DNA of 5,658 bases, taken from NCBI GenBank assembly GCA_010365205.1, contig JAAFGU010000174.1, positions 1 to 5,658 of the forward strand, written 5' to 3'. Source of the stretch: Aromatoleum sp. (GTDB lineage Bacteria; Pseudomonadota; Gammaproteobacteria; Burkholderiales; Casimicrobiaceae). The notes under the pieces were generated by a model. The model was given only the letters and a program-made list of their open reading frames with translations. It had not been told where the DNA came from and made no database searches. The number at the start of each line of letters is the position of its first letter. The stretch's first letter is position 1. A program made the position numbers and the translations under genes. Positions 5,610 through 5,658 of the stretch are shown here, piece after piece.

Positions 5610-5658
5610 GGTCGGCGCCTCCAATGCCCCGCAGTCGATCCGGCGCCGACCTGCGGGG
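5610..5658. terminator. Overlapping inverted repeats, possible terminator, cut by window edge
   Basis: Two perfect inverted repeats share bases. Stem A pairs GGTCGGCGCC (5610-5619) with GGCGCCGACC (5642-5651). Stem B pairs CCCCGCAG (5627-5634) with CTGCGGGG (5651-5658), and can add TCG (5635-5637) with CGA (5647-5649) across a one-base bulge. They cannot form fully at the same time. Stem B touches the last base of the window, so whether it is longer or followed by a T-run cannot be seen. A terminator for the acyl-CoA dehydrogenase gene is the simplest reading; a leader or attenuator of the next gene is another. Confidence 0.4.

Noticed and set aside
4356..5624. Long open frame of 422 codons on the minus strand
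   Set aside because: Antisense to the acyl-CoA dehydrogenase almost throughout, with composition typical of a reverse-strand shadow and no recognisable motif.
5624..5658. Start of a new plus-strand gene at ATG 5624
   Set aside because: Only 11 codons are visible, there is no Shine-Dalgarno, and the bases belong to the overlapping inverted repeats.

Overview
The window is a GC-rich, densely coded piece of chromosome, most likely from a betaproteobacterium of the Burkholderiales type. This rests on the close resemblance of PilZ, TatD/YcfH, RatA and SmpB to the family sequences I know from that group, and on two familiar neighbourhoods: holB-pilZ-tatD-ankyrin, and ratA-rnfH divergent from smpB. 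The exact genus cannot be read from the sequence. No mobile element, tRNA, rRNA or CRISPR array is visible, and no non-coding stretch exceeds about 135 bases.

Left arm (1-2183, + strand): the end of holB (clamp-loader delta' subunit), a single-domain type IV pilus PilZ, a YcfH-type TatD metallohydrolase, and an exported ankyrin-repeat protein whose start codon lies inside the end of tatD. Spacings of 24 bp, about 90 bp and a 20-bp overlap suggest one transcription unit.

Middle (2209-3641, - strand): read in the direction of transcription, ratA (START-domain, COQ10-like) overlaps rnfH by 4 bp (ATGA). A secreted NlpC/P60 cell-wall peptidase follows 48 bp later and ends 25 bp from the convergent ankyrin gene.

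Right arm (3775-5658, + strand): smpB, the tmRNA-binding protein, is divergent from ratA across a 133-bp intergenic region. Next comes an acyl-CoA dehydrogenase with a good Shine-Dalgarno. It carries Asp where classical enzymes carry the catalytic Glu, as in the ACAD10/ACAD11-like subfamily. The last 50 bases hold two perfect inverted repeats that compete for the same bases; one runs to the window edge.

The window is mostly conserved housekeeping sequence, and I see no clear undescribed system. The most notable points are the acyl-CoA dehydrogenase active site, the overlapping hairpins at the end, a Phe in place of the decoding-centre His in SmpB, and the exported ankyrin protein coupled to tatD.
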